Shown here piece after piece: positions 53,076-62,449 of a stretch of 64,000 nucleotides of DNA. The position numbers and the translations under genes are program-made. Source of the stretch: Polaribacter sp. L3A8 (GTDB lineage Bacteria > Bacteroidota > Bacteroidia > Flavobacteriales > Flavobacteriaceae); assembly GCF_009796785.1 (NCBI RefSeq), contig NZ_CP047026.1, forward strand, positions 1,758,001-1,822,000. Direction: 5' to 3'. Position 1 is the stretch's first letter. Each line of letters starts with the position of its first letter. The notes under the pieces are model-generated. The model was not told the origin of the DNA and ran no database searches. It was given only the letters and a program-made list of their open reading frames with translations.

Positions 53076-54443
53076 TTACGCTTTTAGCTTAGTAATCAAA
53101 TCTATTAGAGTACAATCTGTTTGTTCTCCAGAAATCATATTTTTTAACGTAAAAGCATCATTTTCTACGTTAGACACTACAAATTCTATTTCTCTAGAAG
53201 TTACGTATTTCCATTGTCGTTTTTGCGCCTTATTACTTTCTCCTAAATCAGGATAAAATTCTGATTTTATACCATTATCTCTCAAAACTTTAATTGCTTT
53301 CATTTTTGCAACCTCTGTAGAGGTTTCAAAATTTAAGAAAATTACTTTTGGTTTTGGCAAATCAACAGCTTTAAACAGGCCTAATTCTTCTAAAACTAAA
53401 TAAATTCTATCCAATCCGAATGACACTCCAACCCCAGAAACATCTTTTAATCCAAAGATACCTGTTAAGTCATCATATCTTCCACCACCTCCAATAGACC
53501 CCATCTTTACACCTTCTGGAGCCGCAACTTCAAAAATTGCACCTGTGTAATAATTTAATCCTCTTGCTAAAGTTACATCTACTTCTAAAGCAGCTGTTTC
53601 TAAACCTAATTGTTCAATAGAATTAATTACAAAACGCAACTCTTCTACTCCACTTGTTCCTTCATCTGAAGTTGATAACATGCTTTCTAAAGAAGCTAAC
53701 TTATCTAAATTAGAACCCGTAAAATCGAACAAAGGTTCTACTTTTTCTATGGCATCTTCTGTAATTCCTTTAGACAACATTTCTTTAACAACACCGTCTT
53801 TACCTATTTTATCTAACTTATCTAAAGCTACTGTAAAATCGATTAATTTATCTTGTGCTCCTATAACTTCTGCAATTCCAGAAAGTATTTTTCTATTATT
53901 AATTTTAATCGTTGTTCCTGCTAAATCTAACTTTGTAAAAACGGTATCATACAACTGAATAAACTCTACTTCTTGCCATAAAGATTTACTTCCAACAACA
54001 TCTGCATCACATTGAAAAAACTCTCTAAAACGTCCTTTTTGTGGTCTATCTGCTCTCCAAACTGGTTGTACTTGATATCTTTTAAAAGGAAATGTAATTT
54101 CATTTTGATGTTGTACAACGTAACGTGCAAAAGGCACTGTTAAATCGTAACGCAACGCTTTTTCTGATATTTGAGTTGTAACTTTTAAACTGTTTTTTTC
54201 TGATAAAAGTGTAGCATCTGCTTTCTTTAAAAAATCACCAGAATTTAAAATCTTAAAAATTAAACGATCTCCTTCTTCTCCATATTTACCCATTAAGGTA
54301 GATGAATTTTCAAAACTTGGAGTTTCAATAGGTTGAAATCCAAATGTTTCAAAACTAGTTTTAATCGTATTCATGATATAGGTACGATTTGCTACTTCTG
54401 TTGGCGAAAAATCTCTGGTTCCTTTTGGTATGCTTGGTTTCAT
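53076..54443 (-). CDS. hisS: Histidyl-tRNA synthetase
   Basis: The 455-residue class-II synthetase has motif 2 (FREFFQCDADVVG), the histidine-specific RGLNYYTGAIFEV and GGGRYDDLTGIFG blocks, and motif 3 (VGVSFGLDRIYLVLE). Length is normal for bacteroidotal HisRS. It precedes folE and follows a degenerate inverted repeat. Confidence 0.96.
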   Translation of the reverse strand: MKPSIPKGTRDFSPTEVANRTYIMNTIKTSFETFGFQPIETPSFENSSTLMGKYGEEGDRLIFKILNSGDFLKKADATLLSEKNSLKVTTQISEKALRYDLTVPFARYVVQHQNEITFPFKRYQVQPVWRADRPQKGRFREFFQCDADVVGSKSLWQEVEFIQLYDTVFTKLDLAGTTIKINNRKILSGIAEVIGAQDKLIDFTVALDKLDKIGKDGVVKEMLSKGITEDAIEKVEPLFDFTGSNLDKLASLESMLSTSDEGTSGVEELRFVINSIEQLGLETAALEVDVTLARGLNYYTGAIFEVAAPEGVKMGSIGGGGRYDDLTGIFGLKDVSGVGVSFGLDRIYLVLEELGLFKAVDLPKPKVIFLNFETSTEVAKMKAIKVLRDNGIKSEFYPDLGESNKAQKRQWKYVTSREIEFVVSNVENDAFTLKNMISGEQTDCTLIDLITKLKA

Positions 54444-54451
54444 ATAAATCA

Positions 54452-54513
54452 GTTATCAATGTTCATTTATCACTTATCAATAAACCAGATCACTGATAAT
54501 TGTTAAATGATAA
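54452..54513. repeat. Degenerate inverted repeat upstream of hisS
   Basis: TTATCAATGTTCATTTATCA and its downstream counterpart TGATAATTGTTAAATGATAA are inverted with about 15 of 20 matches. Sequence themes like this recur in flavobacterial gaps. Confidence 0.55.
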
Positions 54514-54555
54514 TCGCTTTTAGCGAGCGCAAATATCGTGAAAAACTTAGAAATG

Positions 54556-55494
54556 TTATAAAATAGAATCAATTTTATTTCTGAATCTTAAAGCGTAAAT
54601 AGCAGCATTTAACTCAAATCCTAACAATAAGATAATTGCATTTAACCACACAAACAACATCAATATTAAAAGCGTACCAATAGAACCATATAATTGATTG
54701 TATTGTGCAAATTTTACTACATAAATACCGAATAAATAAAACGTACATAAAGACACAACTGTAGTTAAAATTGCACCTGCAGAAAAGAATTTTGTTTCTT
54801 TACCTTGCTTTGTACCATACCTAAAAAGCAAAGAAACAATAGTAAAAATCATTACTAAGAAAACGGCGTTTTTACCCAAAAGAAAAAGATCTAAATCACC
54901 CGTATCTAACCAACCTGTTTCGTCTATTTTAGACAGTGCTACTTGATATAAAATTAGAGTGGTAATGGTAACAATTAAAAAGAATGACATTAATAGAGAA
55001 ACTCCCAGTGAAATGAAATAAGCTCTAAAAACATTTCTAACATCGGTTATATGATATGAATGTTCAAAACCACCAAAAATAGCATTTACCCCATTTGTCA
55101 TTAAAAAGATAGACAGTAAAAAACCAAAAGAAAGCAAACCTCCATATTGGTTATTTATAATATCCTTTAACACAACATCTACAGCCTCAAATGTTTGTGG
55201 TGGTAAAATTTCTTTTATAAATGAAAATAACCCTTCTTGAAAACCTTCTATTGGAATGTATGGAATTAATGTAAGAATAAATAGCATAAAAGGAAAAACT
55301 GCCATAAAAAAGCTGAATGCAATTCCGCCTGCTCTCGTGGTTAAAGCCCCTTTTACAATACCAATAATGTACATTTCTATAACATCATACAAAGACATCC
55401 CCTCTAAACCCGGAACTTTTATTTTCTTCCCAAACTTTACCAAGAGATTTACAATTGGTATTTTTTCGAGTTTGTCTTCTATTTCTTTTGTCAT
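54556..55494 (-). CDS. YihY/BrkB-family membrane protein
   Basis: The 312-residue protein has about six membrane segments and the family's RAGGIAFSFFMAVFPFML block near residue 57. The family was once called ribonuclease BN, which is a misnomer; a transport or envelope role is likely but unproven. It reads on the minus strand next to hisS, and is likely monocistronic. Confidence 0.88.
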   Translation of the reverse strand: MTKEIEDKLEKIPIVNLLVKFGKKIKVPGLEGMSLYDVIEMYIIGIVKGALTTRAGGIAFSFFMAVFPFMLFILTLIPYIPIEGFQEGLFSFIKEILPPQTFEAVDVVLKDIINNQYGGLLSFGFLLSIFLMTNGVNAIFGGFEHSYHITDVRNVFRAYFISLGVSLLMSFFLIVTITTLILYQVALSKIDETGWLDTGDLDLFLLGKNAVFLVMIFTIVSLLFRYGTKQGKETKFFSAGAILTTVVSLCTFYLFGIYVVKFAQYNQLYGSIGTLLILMLFVWLNAIILLLGFELNAAIYALRFRNKIDSIL

Positions 55495-55632
55495 TAATTT
55501 AGTTTCAAAGGAACAAATTTGTAGCGATTTACAGTTTTATAAGTTACAAAGGTTAAAACTTTAAATTAGTTCCTTTGTGTTTTTATACTTCTAATAATAC
55601 TTAATAACATTTGTTCTATTTCTCTTGATAAT

Positions 55633-56205
55633 TTATTCAACCACAATTTTATATTCTGATAAAAGACCTACAATATTTTCCTTACTAAACTTTGCGCCTT
55701 TTAATTGATTTTTTTCTGGGTTGATATTAAAATTATATGCAGTTCTAAAATCTGACTTTTCTATATTAGTTCTGCCAAAAACAGCCCCTTTAAAATCGCA
55801 ATTATCAAAAACAGCATTTGTTAACATACTTTCTGTAAAATCTACTTCTTGTAAGTTACAATCTTTAAATTTTGTTTTTGGTATTTTTAGTTGATAAAAA
55901 CTAGCAAAACTTAATTGACATTCCTTAAAATTAAACTGTAATAAAAAAGGATCACATCCATTAAATTTTATGCCTATCATTTTACAGTTACTAAAACTTA
56001 CATCTTTAAAAGCAGTATGATCTACAATCGTATTACTAAAATTGCAATCTACAAATTCACATTCTACAAACTGAATATTTGATGCATGAATTCCCTCGAA
56101 ATTACAATTTAAAAACGTACAATTATCATATTCTCCTTTTTGAATTTTTGTGTCCGTAAAATCAATTTTTGTGTATTCCTCGCTATCAAAATAATTGTCC
56201 GTCAT
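55633..56205 (-). CDS. Pentapeptide-repeat protein
   Basis: The 190-residue protein is built of A(D/N)LXX-like repeats (for example CTFLNCNFEG, CEFVDCNFSN, CDFKGAVFGR), which fold as a right-handed quadrilateral beta-helix. Size and repeat pattern resemble Qnr/McbG-type DNA-gyrase protectors, but the family has other roles, so a gyrase link is a guess. It starts seven bases after the NlpE-like gene. Confidence 0.85.
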   Translation of the reverse strand: MTDNYFDSEEYTKIDFTDTKIQKGEYDNCTFLNCNFEGIHASNIQFVECEFVDCNFSNTIVDHTAFKDVSFSNCKMIGIKFNGCDPFLLQFNFKECQLSFASFYQLKIPKTKFKDCNLQEVDFTESMLTNAVFDNCDFKGAVFGRTNIEKSDFRTAYNFNINPEKNQLKGAKFSKENIVGLLSEYKIVVE

Positions 56206-56212
56206 TTATAAA

Positions 56213-56581
56213 TTACTCTTGTTTTATCAATTTATAATTTAAATCACTTTTAATTATATTTCCATCAATATCTAGTAATTCTATATAGTTTTCGTCAATT
56301 TTATACTTAAAAGGAGACGCTTTTAAATCTAAAACTAATTGTCCTTCTGTAACTGTATATTTCCCTGACTCCTTAAAAATAGTTCCGTTACCTTTCCCTT
56401 TGTAAACTTTTTCTAATACAAAAGTACTATCCGTATTCAACGTCATTTTATTATCAATTCCGGTACAATCTCCACAAGGAAATTCGCCCTGATAAACACC
56501 TGTAATATCTTTTACTTCATTGCTTTTACAAGCTGAAAAAATAAGACAAGCAATGACTAAAATTTTTAAAAATTGTTTCAT
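56213..56581 (-). CDS. NlpE-like copper-homeostasis lipoprotein
   Basis: A 122-residue lipoprotein (KQFLKILVIACLIFSAC, Cys18) with the NlpE N-terminal domain: DITGVYQGEFPCGDCTGI including the CxxC pair, and a barrel of short strands. NlpE senses envelope or copper stress in enterobacteria; a similar role here is an inference. It lies nine bases after the M3 peptidase gene and seven before the pentapeptide gene. Confidence 0.85.
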   Translation of the reverse strand: MKQFLKILVIACLIFSACKSNEVKDITGVYQGEFPCGDCTGIDNKMTLNTDSTFVLEKVYKGKGNGTIFKESGKYTVTEGQLVLDLKASPFKYKIDENYIELLDIDGNIIKSDLNYKLIKQE

Positions 56582-56589
56582 GTAAACCT

Positions 56590-58692
56590 CTATTTTAATC
56601 CTCTAGCTTTTAACATTGGTGCTGCTTCTGGATTTCTACCTGCAAAGGTTTTATACATTTCTGCATAATCCATTGTATTTCCTTTTGATAAAACTTGATC
56701 ACGAAATTTTTGTCCGTTTTCTCTTGTTAATAAACCATTGTCTTTAAACCAATCATAGGCATCGTGACTTAACATTTCTGTCCATAAATAAGAATAATAC
56801 CCTGCAGAATAACCTCCACTAAAGATATGTGCAAAGTAAGTTGAACGATATCTTGGTGGAATTTCATTTACATTTAAGTTCATGCTTTTTAATGCTTCTG
56901 CTTCAAACTTAGCAACATCTTCAATTTTATCATTTACAGAAATTGTATGCCATTTCATATCTAAACTAGAAGAACACAAGTTTTCTATCATAGAATACCC
57001 TTGGTTAAAAGTACCAGCATCTTTAATTTTTTGCAATAATTCTGCAGGAATTACTTTTCCTGTTTTGTAATGAATTGCATAATTATTTAAAATTTCTGGA
57101 TGCGTAGACCAGTTTTCATTAAACTGAGACGGAAATTCTACAAAATCTCTAGCGGTACTTGTTCCTGAAATAGAAGCATATTTTTGATTTCCGAAAAAAC
57201 CGTGTAATGCATGTCCAAATTCATGAAACATCGTTTCTACTTCATCAAAACTAATTAAAACAGGCTCTCCTGCTGCTGGTTTTGTAGAATTACAAACATT
57301 ATAAATTACAGGTTTTTGGTTACGTAATTTAGATTGTTTTACAAAACTACTCATCCACGCACCACCACGTTTGCTATCTCTTGCAAAGTAATCTCCAAAA
57401 AATAATCCTAATTTACTTCCATCTTCTTCAAACAACTCGTATACCACAACATCTGGGTGATATGTTGGTATGTCTGTACGTTTTTTAAAGGTAATTCCGT
57501 ATAATTTTGTAGCTGCGTAGAAAACACCTTTTTCTAACACATTGGTCATTTCAAAATAAGGTTTTACCTCATCTTCATTTAAGTTATATTTAGATTTACG
57601 CACTTTTTCTGCATAATGATTCCAATCATAAGCAGCCAATTTAAAGTCTTTTCCTTCTTTATTTATTTCTGCCTGAATCTCTTTAATTTCTGAGTTTGCT
57701 TTTTCTAAAGAACCCGGAATTAAGTTTTTAAACATATTAAAAACCGTTTCTGGATTTGATGCCATGGTACCTTGTAAACTCCAGCTTGCATAATTATCAA
57801 AGCCTAAAATTTGTGCTTTTTGAGCTCTTAACAGCACCATTTTCTTTACTAAATCACTAGTATCATAATCCCCAGCATCAGCCCTATGAATCGATTTTTC
57901 GAACAATTGTTTTCTAACTTCTCTATTTTCTAACGTTTGTAAAGAAGGTTGTTGCGTTGTATTAATTAACTGAATTTCATATTTACCATCTTTTTCTAAA
58001 GAAGCTATTTTTTCTTCAGAAAAACCTTTTAATTGTGCTTTGTCAGAAATTACAATACCACCTTTTTTACTAGCATCTAATAGTTTCTTTCCAAAATCAT
58101 TAGACAAACTCGCTATTTCTGAATTAATCTCTTTTAATTTCTCCTTTTTTTCTTCGGATAAATTTGCACCTGCTTTGGTAAAATCTTTAAAATATTCTTT
58201 TACTAAGTGTTCTGATTCTGCATCTAAATTAGCTGTTGACAAATTATTATAAACCGTTTTAATTTTCGCAAACAACTTTGTGTTTAACAAAATATCATCA
58301 GAATGTTTAGAAAATTTTGGAGCTAATTCTTTTTGATTTGCTTTTATTGTATCATTTGTATGTGCACCTGCCAATCCAGAAAAAACAGCAGTTACTGCAT
58401 CTAACTTTTTGCTACTTTCTTCTAAAGCTAAAATCGTATTTTCAAAAGTTGGAGCGTCAGTATTCTGAGTGATTTTTTCAATTGCTTCATTTTGCAATTT
58501 CATCCCTTCTAAAATAGCTGGTAAAAAATGTTTTGCTTTAATTTTAGAGAAATCTGGCGTACCATATTCTAGTGTACTTTGCACTAATAGAGGATTTTTA
58601 GAGATATCCATATTATTTTCTTTTTTAGCTTCTTTAGTATTGCAAGAAATTACAAGTAATAAAGAGGCAGCTATTGTTATATATTTTTTCAT
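56590..58692 (-). CDS. M3-family peptidyl-dipeptidase, lipoprotein
   Basis: The 700-residue metallopeptidase has a lipoprotein signal (KKYITIAASLLLVISC, Cys17) and the zinc motif FHEFGHALHG. The overall sequence matches Dcp/oligopeptidase A-type M3 enzymes, which cut dipeptides from peptide C-termini. The lipid anchor suggests a periplasmic location. It begins five bases after nadC's stop, so the operon nadC-peptidase-NlpE-pentapeptide is likely. Confidence 0.93.
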   Translation of the reverse strand: MKKYITIAASLLLVISCNTKEAKKENNMDISKNPLLVQSTLEYGTPDFSKIKAKHFLPAILEGMKLQNEAIEKITQNTDAPTFENTILALEESSKKLDAVTAVFSGLAGAHTNDTIKANQKELAPKFSKHSDDILLNTKLFAKIKTVYNNLSTANLDAESEHLVKEYFKDFTKAGANLSEEKKEKLKEINSEIASLSNDFGKKLLDASKKGGIVISDKAQLKGFSEEKIASLEKDGKYEIQLINTTQQPSLQTLENREVRKQLFEKSIHRADAGDYDTSDLVKKMVLLRAQKAQILGFDNYASWSLQGTMASNPETVFNMFKNLIPGSLEKANSEIKEIQAEINKEGKDFKLAAYDWNHYAEKVRKSKYNLNEDEVKPYFEMTNVLEKGVFYAATKLYGITFKKRTDIPTYHPDVVVYELFEEDGSKLGLFFGDYFARDSKRGGAWMSSFVKQSKLRNQKPVIYNVCNSTKPAAGEPVLISFDEVETMFHEFGHALHGFFGNQKYASISGTSTARDFVEFPSQFNENWSTHPEILNNYAIHYKTGKVIPAELLQKIKDAGTFNQGYSMIENLCSSSLDMKWHTISVNDKIEDVAKFEAEALKSMNLNVNEIPPRYRSTYFAHIFSGGYSAGYYSYLWTEMLSHDAYDWFKDNGLLTRENGQKFRDQVLSKGNTMDYAEMYKTFAGRNPEAAPMLKARGLK

Positions 58693-58697
58693 CCTTA

Positions 58698-59558
58698 TTA
58701 GTCTATTGCTTTTAAACTTAAATCTAAATTATAAACCGAATGTGTTAATGCCCCAGAAGAAATAAAATCTACACCACATTCTGCATATTTTCTAATCGTT
58801 TCTTCATTAATTCCGCCAGAAGACTCTGTTAAACAAGTATCACCAATTAAAGCAACTGCTTTTTTAGTATCTTCATAATTAAAGTTGTCTATTAGAATTC
58901 TATAAACGCCTTCGTTAGATAAAATTTCTTTAATTTCTTCTAAACTTCTTGCCTCTACAATAATCTTAATATCTAATTTTTTATCGGCTAAATATTTCTT
59001 TGTTTTTGTTATTGCAGCTGTAATTCCGCCAGCAAAATCTATATGATTGTCTTTTATCATTACCATATCATACAACGCAAAACGGTGGTTTTCTCCTCCT
59101 CCTATTTTTACAGCCCATTTTTCGATTGCTCTAATTCCTGGAGTTGTTTTTCTTGTATCTAAAACCTTTGTTTTTGTGCCTTTTAATAAGTTTGCAAAAA
59201 AGGCTGTTTTTGTTGCAATTGCAGACATTCTTTGCATAGCATTTAACACCAAACGCTCTGCCATTAAAATCGATTGAGATTTTCCGGAAACATGAAAAAC
59301 AATATCTCCATATTTTACATCCTCTCCATCATTAATAAACGTTTCTACTTGTAAATCTTTATCAACATAGCTAAAAACTTGTTTTGCAAATTCTACTCCA
59401 GCTATAATTCCATCTTCTTTTACCAATAATTTTGCTTTCCCTTCTGCATCCGCAGGAATACAAGAAAGTGACGTATGATCTCCATCGCCAATATCTTCTC
59501 TAATGGCATTTTTTATAATTAAATCTAACTCGTTTTGAAATTGTTCTTTTGATATCAT
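58698..59558 (-). CDS. nadC: Nicotinate-nucleotide pyrophosphorylase
   Basis: Counted from ATG at 59556-59558 the enzyme has 286 residues. REDIGDGDHTSLSCIPAD, LNAMQRMSAIATKTA, TRKTTPGIRAIEKWAV and ESSGGINEETI are the NadC signatures. It converts quinolinate to nicotinate mononucleotide for NAD synthesis. An upstream in-frame ATG would add ten atypical residues. Confidence 0.94.
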   Translation of the reverse strand: MISKEQFQNELDLIIKNAIREDIGDGDHTSLSCIPADAEGKAKLLVKEDGIIAGVEFAKQVFSYVDKDLQVETFINDGEDVKYGDIVFHVSGKSQSILMAERLVLNAMQRMSAIATKTAFFANLLKGTKTKVLDTRKTTPGIRAIEKWAVKIGGGENHRFALYDMVMIKDNHIDFAGGITAAITKTKKYLADKKLDIKIIVEARSLEEIKEILSNEGVYRILIDNFNYEDTKKAVALIGDTCLTESSGGINEETIRKYAECGVDFISSGALTHSVYNLDLSLKAID

Positions 59559-59593
59559 AATTATTGAATTCTGATGTAAAAATAACAATTTAA

Positions 59594-59657
59594 TTATGAA
59601 TTACTAATTATCAATTACGCTAATTAATTCATAATTATACATTGATAATTCGTAATT
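59594..59657. repeat. Inverted repeat of the AATTATGAATTA type between nadC and rlmH
   Basis: AATTATGAATTA and TAATTCATAATT occur in opposite orientation, with further TGATAATTCGTAATT-type segments. It is a common flavobacterial spacer theme. The rlmH -7 box candidate TAATTTTG (59653-59660) lies at its edge. Confidence 0.6.
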
Positions 59658-59664
59658 TTGAACT

Positions 59665-60138
59665 ATGAAAATTAAATTACTTGCCATTGGTAAAACTGAT
59701 AACAAACAGTTAATTCAGTTAATTGACGAATATCAAAATAGATTAAAACATTACATAAAGTTTGAGTTAGAGATTATTCCTGACATTAAAAATGTAAAGA
59801 ATTTAAGCGAAATTCAACAAAAAGAAAAAGAAGGAGAATTAATTTTATCTAAACTACAAAACACAGATCAATTGGTGTTGTTAGATGATAAAGGGAAACA
59901 CTATACTTCTATAGAGTTTTCTAAGTACTTACAAAAGAAAATGAATGCTGGTACAAAGCAATTAGTTTTGGTTATTGGAGGTCCTTATGGTTTTTCTGAT
60001 GCGGTTTATAAAAAATCAATTGGAAAAATATCTCTTTCTAAAATGACTTTTTCTCACCAAATGATTCGCCTTTTTATTGTAGAACAATTGTATAGAGGTT
60101 TTACAATTCTTAAGAATGAGCCTTACCATCATGAGTAA
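59665..60138 (+). CDS. rlmH: 23S rRNA pseudouridine-1915 N3-methyltransferase
   Basis: The 157-residue SPOUT methyltransferase acts on helix 69 of 23S rRNA. The knot motif LVLVIGGPYGF and the C-terminal MTFSHQMIRLFIVEQLYRGF are diagnostic. Length is that of the family. The start lies five bases after a TAATTTTG box, so a near-leaderless message is possible. Confidence 0.96.
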   Translation: MKIKLLAIGKTDNKQLIQLIDEYQNRLKHYIKFELEIIPDIKNVKNLSEIQQKEKEGELILSKLQNTDQLVLLDDKGKHYTSIEFSKYLQKKMNAGTKQLVLVIGGPYGFSDAVYKKSIGKISLSKMTFSHQMIRLFIVEQLYRGFTILKNEPYHHE

Positions 60139-60146
60139 ACTCTATT

Positions 60147-61337
60147 TTACTCTTTCTTTACTTTATTATAATCTTGTGGAGAATACGTTGTAATACTTTT
60201 AAAAGCAATAAAAAAAGGATTGTAAGACGCAAAACCCGTTTTATAAGCTAAAGACTCAAAGGTTTCTGTATTTAAAAAACCACCTTCTATAAGTTTAAGA
60301 GCATCTTGGATTCTACTATTTTTTCTATATTCTGTAAAAGAAATTTTAGAATGATATTTAAACAAATACACTATATGACTTGTAGGAACTCCTAAAGTTT
60401 CTGCAATATCACTCTGAGAAACTTTTTGACTTCGAAAAATAAATTTTTCAGTACTTAATTTATCAACCTCCTTAATATAACTTACAATATTGGTTCTTAT
60501 ATTCTCTTGTAATCTATGATCTTGACTGTCTTCTTTAATAGCGACTTCTATAACCCAGTTATTACCAACAACATTATTAACTAGAGTTACACGCTCTTTC
60601 TTATTTATTGGCGTTTCATTAAATTTTAACAAGGTTTTATTTAATATAGGAAGTCCGTATAATATTTCTGGCGAAATTAAAATTTTAAAAAAAGCTGATA
60701 ACCAAAAAATCATTGAAAAAACTGCCATTGTCTTTCCTGAAACTTTTTCTCCTGTTTTAAACTCTGTGTATAAAGAAATAAAAACCATAATACTACAAAG
60801 TATATTAATTACAAAAAAGTAAATGGTCCAATTTTTAACCAAGTTAAAATGATGTTTATTTAAAAGCAAGTTCTTTCTAAACCATACTTCTTTTTTTAAT
60901 AAATTAAAAATAATTACAAGATAAAATATTACAAAAATTGAGATTAAATAAAAATTAGTCATAGCTCCAAAGTAAAACAGAAAGCTATTGTGTAAAACTT
61001 CAATTGAATTAATGAGATACAAAAATATTATAAAAAAAAGATGCTTTAAATCTTTAGAATCGTACGCTTTTTTCTGGTTTACTAAATGCTTATAATATAA
61101 ATATAAAGAAGGTGCAAGAATTAAAAACAACAAAGAATACAAACCACTATCTGGTTTTAAAACGGCTTGCAAACCTAAATCATAACTACCATGAAAAAAA
61201 TAACGAAAGGAAATTACACTTATAATAAGCACTAAAAAAAGATTACAAAAGGGATTAGAATTATAAGATCTAATCATTAAGCTAACCGTAACAAGCCCAA
61301 TAATGCCTGTAAATAAAAATAAGAAGGCTTCTATCAA
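60147..61337 (-). CDS. Membrane-anchored AraC-type transcriptional regulator
   Basis: The 396-residue protein has about seven membrane segments in its first 220 residues and a C-terminal AraC/XylS helix-turn-helix domain from about 295 (SDIAETLGVPTSHIVYLFK and SLAYKTGFASYNPFFIAFK). This 7TM-AraC layout is frequent in Flavobacteriia and implies a membrane signal that reaches DNA directly. A direct repeat upstream may be its operator. The target is unknown. Confidence 0.9.
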   Translation of the reverse strand: MIEAFLFLFTGIIGLVTVSLMIRSYNSNPFCNLFLVLIISVISFRYFFHGSYDLGLQAVLKPDSGLYSLLFLILAPSLYLYYKHLVNQKKAYDSKDLKHLFFIIFLYLINSIEVLHNSFLFYFGAMTNFYLISIFVIFYLVIIFNLLKKEVWFRKNLLLNKHHFNLVKNWTIYFFVINILCSIMVFISLYTEFKTGEKVSGKTMAVFSMIFWLSAFFKILISPEILYGLPILNKTLLKFNETPINKKERVTLVNNVVGNNWVIEVAIKEDSQDHRLQENIRTNIVSYIKEVDKLSTEKFIFRSQKVSQSDIAETLGVPTSHIVYLFKYHSKISFTEYRKNSRIQDALKLIEGGFLNTETFESLAYKTGFASYNPFFIAFKSITTYSPQDYNKVKKE

Positions 61338-61402
61338 ACTATTTAGAGGGAATTTAGTTTATCAAAACTACAAAAAATTAACTAATCTTCTTTGTCTTTT
61401 AT

Positions 61403-61441
61403 TACTGATTTGCTAAAATTCTTACTGATTTAGCTAAAATA
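61403..61441. repeat. Direct repeat upstream of the AraC-type regulator gene
   Basis: TTACTGATTTGCTAAAAT and TTACTGATTTAGCTAAAAT are two near-identical copies spaced by about two helical turns, 66-104 bases before the gene's start. AraC-family proteins often bind such direct repeats, so this may be an autoregulatory site. Confidence 0.45.
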
Positions 61442-61777
61442 ACGACTCTTTAAACTTTTAAACGAAGTTTGCTTTATTTATTTTTTTAAGTTTGACATAA
61501 ATAAAAAACAACGTACAGTAAATATACTTGTCAACTTAATTTTGTGTTTATAGAAAATATAAAAAGTAATTTTTTATGAATTTGGGGAAATAGTAAAATA
61601 GTTTCTTTTAATTTTCACATAAACACATGTTGACAAGCTATAAAGTCATTAACTACATAAAAACTTTATTTTACATCTTTAGTTTTATAGTTCTAAAAAA
61701 AGAATCTTACAAAAGAACTTTCATTAATGATAAGTTTACAATAGCAGAACTCTTTAAAATTACACTGTTAAATTTCT
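61442..61777. other. AT-rich intergenic region before the RdgB-type gene
   Basis: No gene or RNA is visible. A TACATTTG -7 box at 61778-61785 lies six bases before the first ATG of the next gene, so the transcript may be almost leaderless. Confidence 0.45.
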
Positions 61778-61790
61778 TACATTTGCTAAA

Positions 61791-62381
61791 ATGAAACAGA
61801 TGAAATTAGTTTTCGCTACCAACAATCTAAACAAGCTTGCTGAGGTTCAAAAAATGTTACCAGACTCAATACAATTATTGAGCTTAAAAGACATTAATTG
61901 TTTTGATGAAATTGAAGAAACCGAAACAACTTTGCAAGGAAATGCTAAATTAAAAGCAGATTATATTACCTCTAAATTTGGTTTTAATTGTTTTGCTGAT
62001 GATACAGGCCTAGAAGTAGAAAGTTTAGATGGAAAACCAGGTGTTTATTCTGCTCGTTTTGCTGGAGAACCTTCCAACTCTGATAACAATATGCAAAAAC
62101 TTTTAGAAGATCTAAAAGATAAAACCAATAGAAAAGCACAATTTAGAACGGCAGTTGCACTTAATCTAAATAACGAACAATTTATTTTTGAAGGCACTTG
62201 TAAAGGTGAAATATTTAAAAAAAAACATGGTGAAAAAGGATTTGGGTATGACCCTATATTTAAACCAGAAGGTTTTGAAGTTTCTTTTGCTGAAATGAGT
62301 TCTGAACAAAAAAACAAAATTTCGCACAGAGGAATTGCTATAGATAAATTAGTAAACTTTTTATCAAATTATAAATCTTAA
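61791..62381 (+). CDS. rdgB: RdgB/HAM1-type non-canonical purine NTP pyrophosphatase
   Basis: The 196-residue enzyme hydrolyses ITP and XTP to keep them out of nucleic acids. Family blocks are KLVFATNNLNKLAEVQ, FADDTGLEVESLDGKPGVYSAR and GFGYDPIFKPEG, with the late SHRGIAIDKL. The second ATG at 61800 (MKLVFATNN) is the commonest start in the family and may be the right one. Confidence 0.95.
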   Translation: MKQMKLVFATNNLNKLAEVQKMLPDSIQLLSLKDINCFDEIEETETTLQGNAKLKADYITSKFGFNCFADDTGLEVESLDGKPGVYSARFAGEPSNSDNNMQKLLEDLKDKTNRKAQFRTAVALNLNNEQFIFEGTCKGEIFKKKHGEKGFGYDPIFKPEGFEVSFAEMSSEQKNKISHRGIAIDKLVNFLSNYKS

Positions 62382-62449
62382 ACTGGTCTCCTAAAATTAA
62401 TTGAGAGGTTTTAAATAGGTTTCGATAGCCATCAACCTGACATTTATCA

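Noticed and set aside
61527..61637. CTTGTCAAC and GTTGACAAG inverted repeat 93 bases apart
   Set aside because: A 9-base match at this spacing is likely to occur by chance in a region this long.
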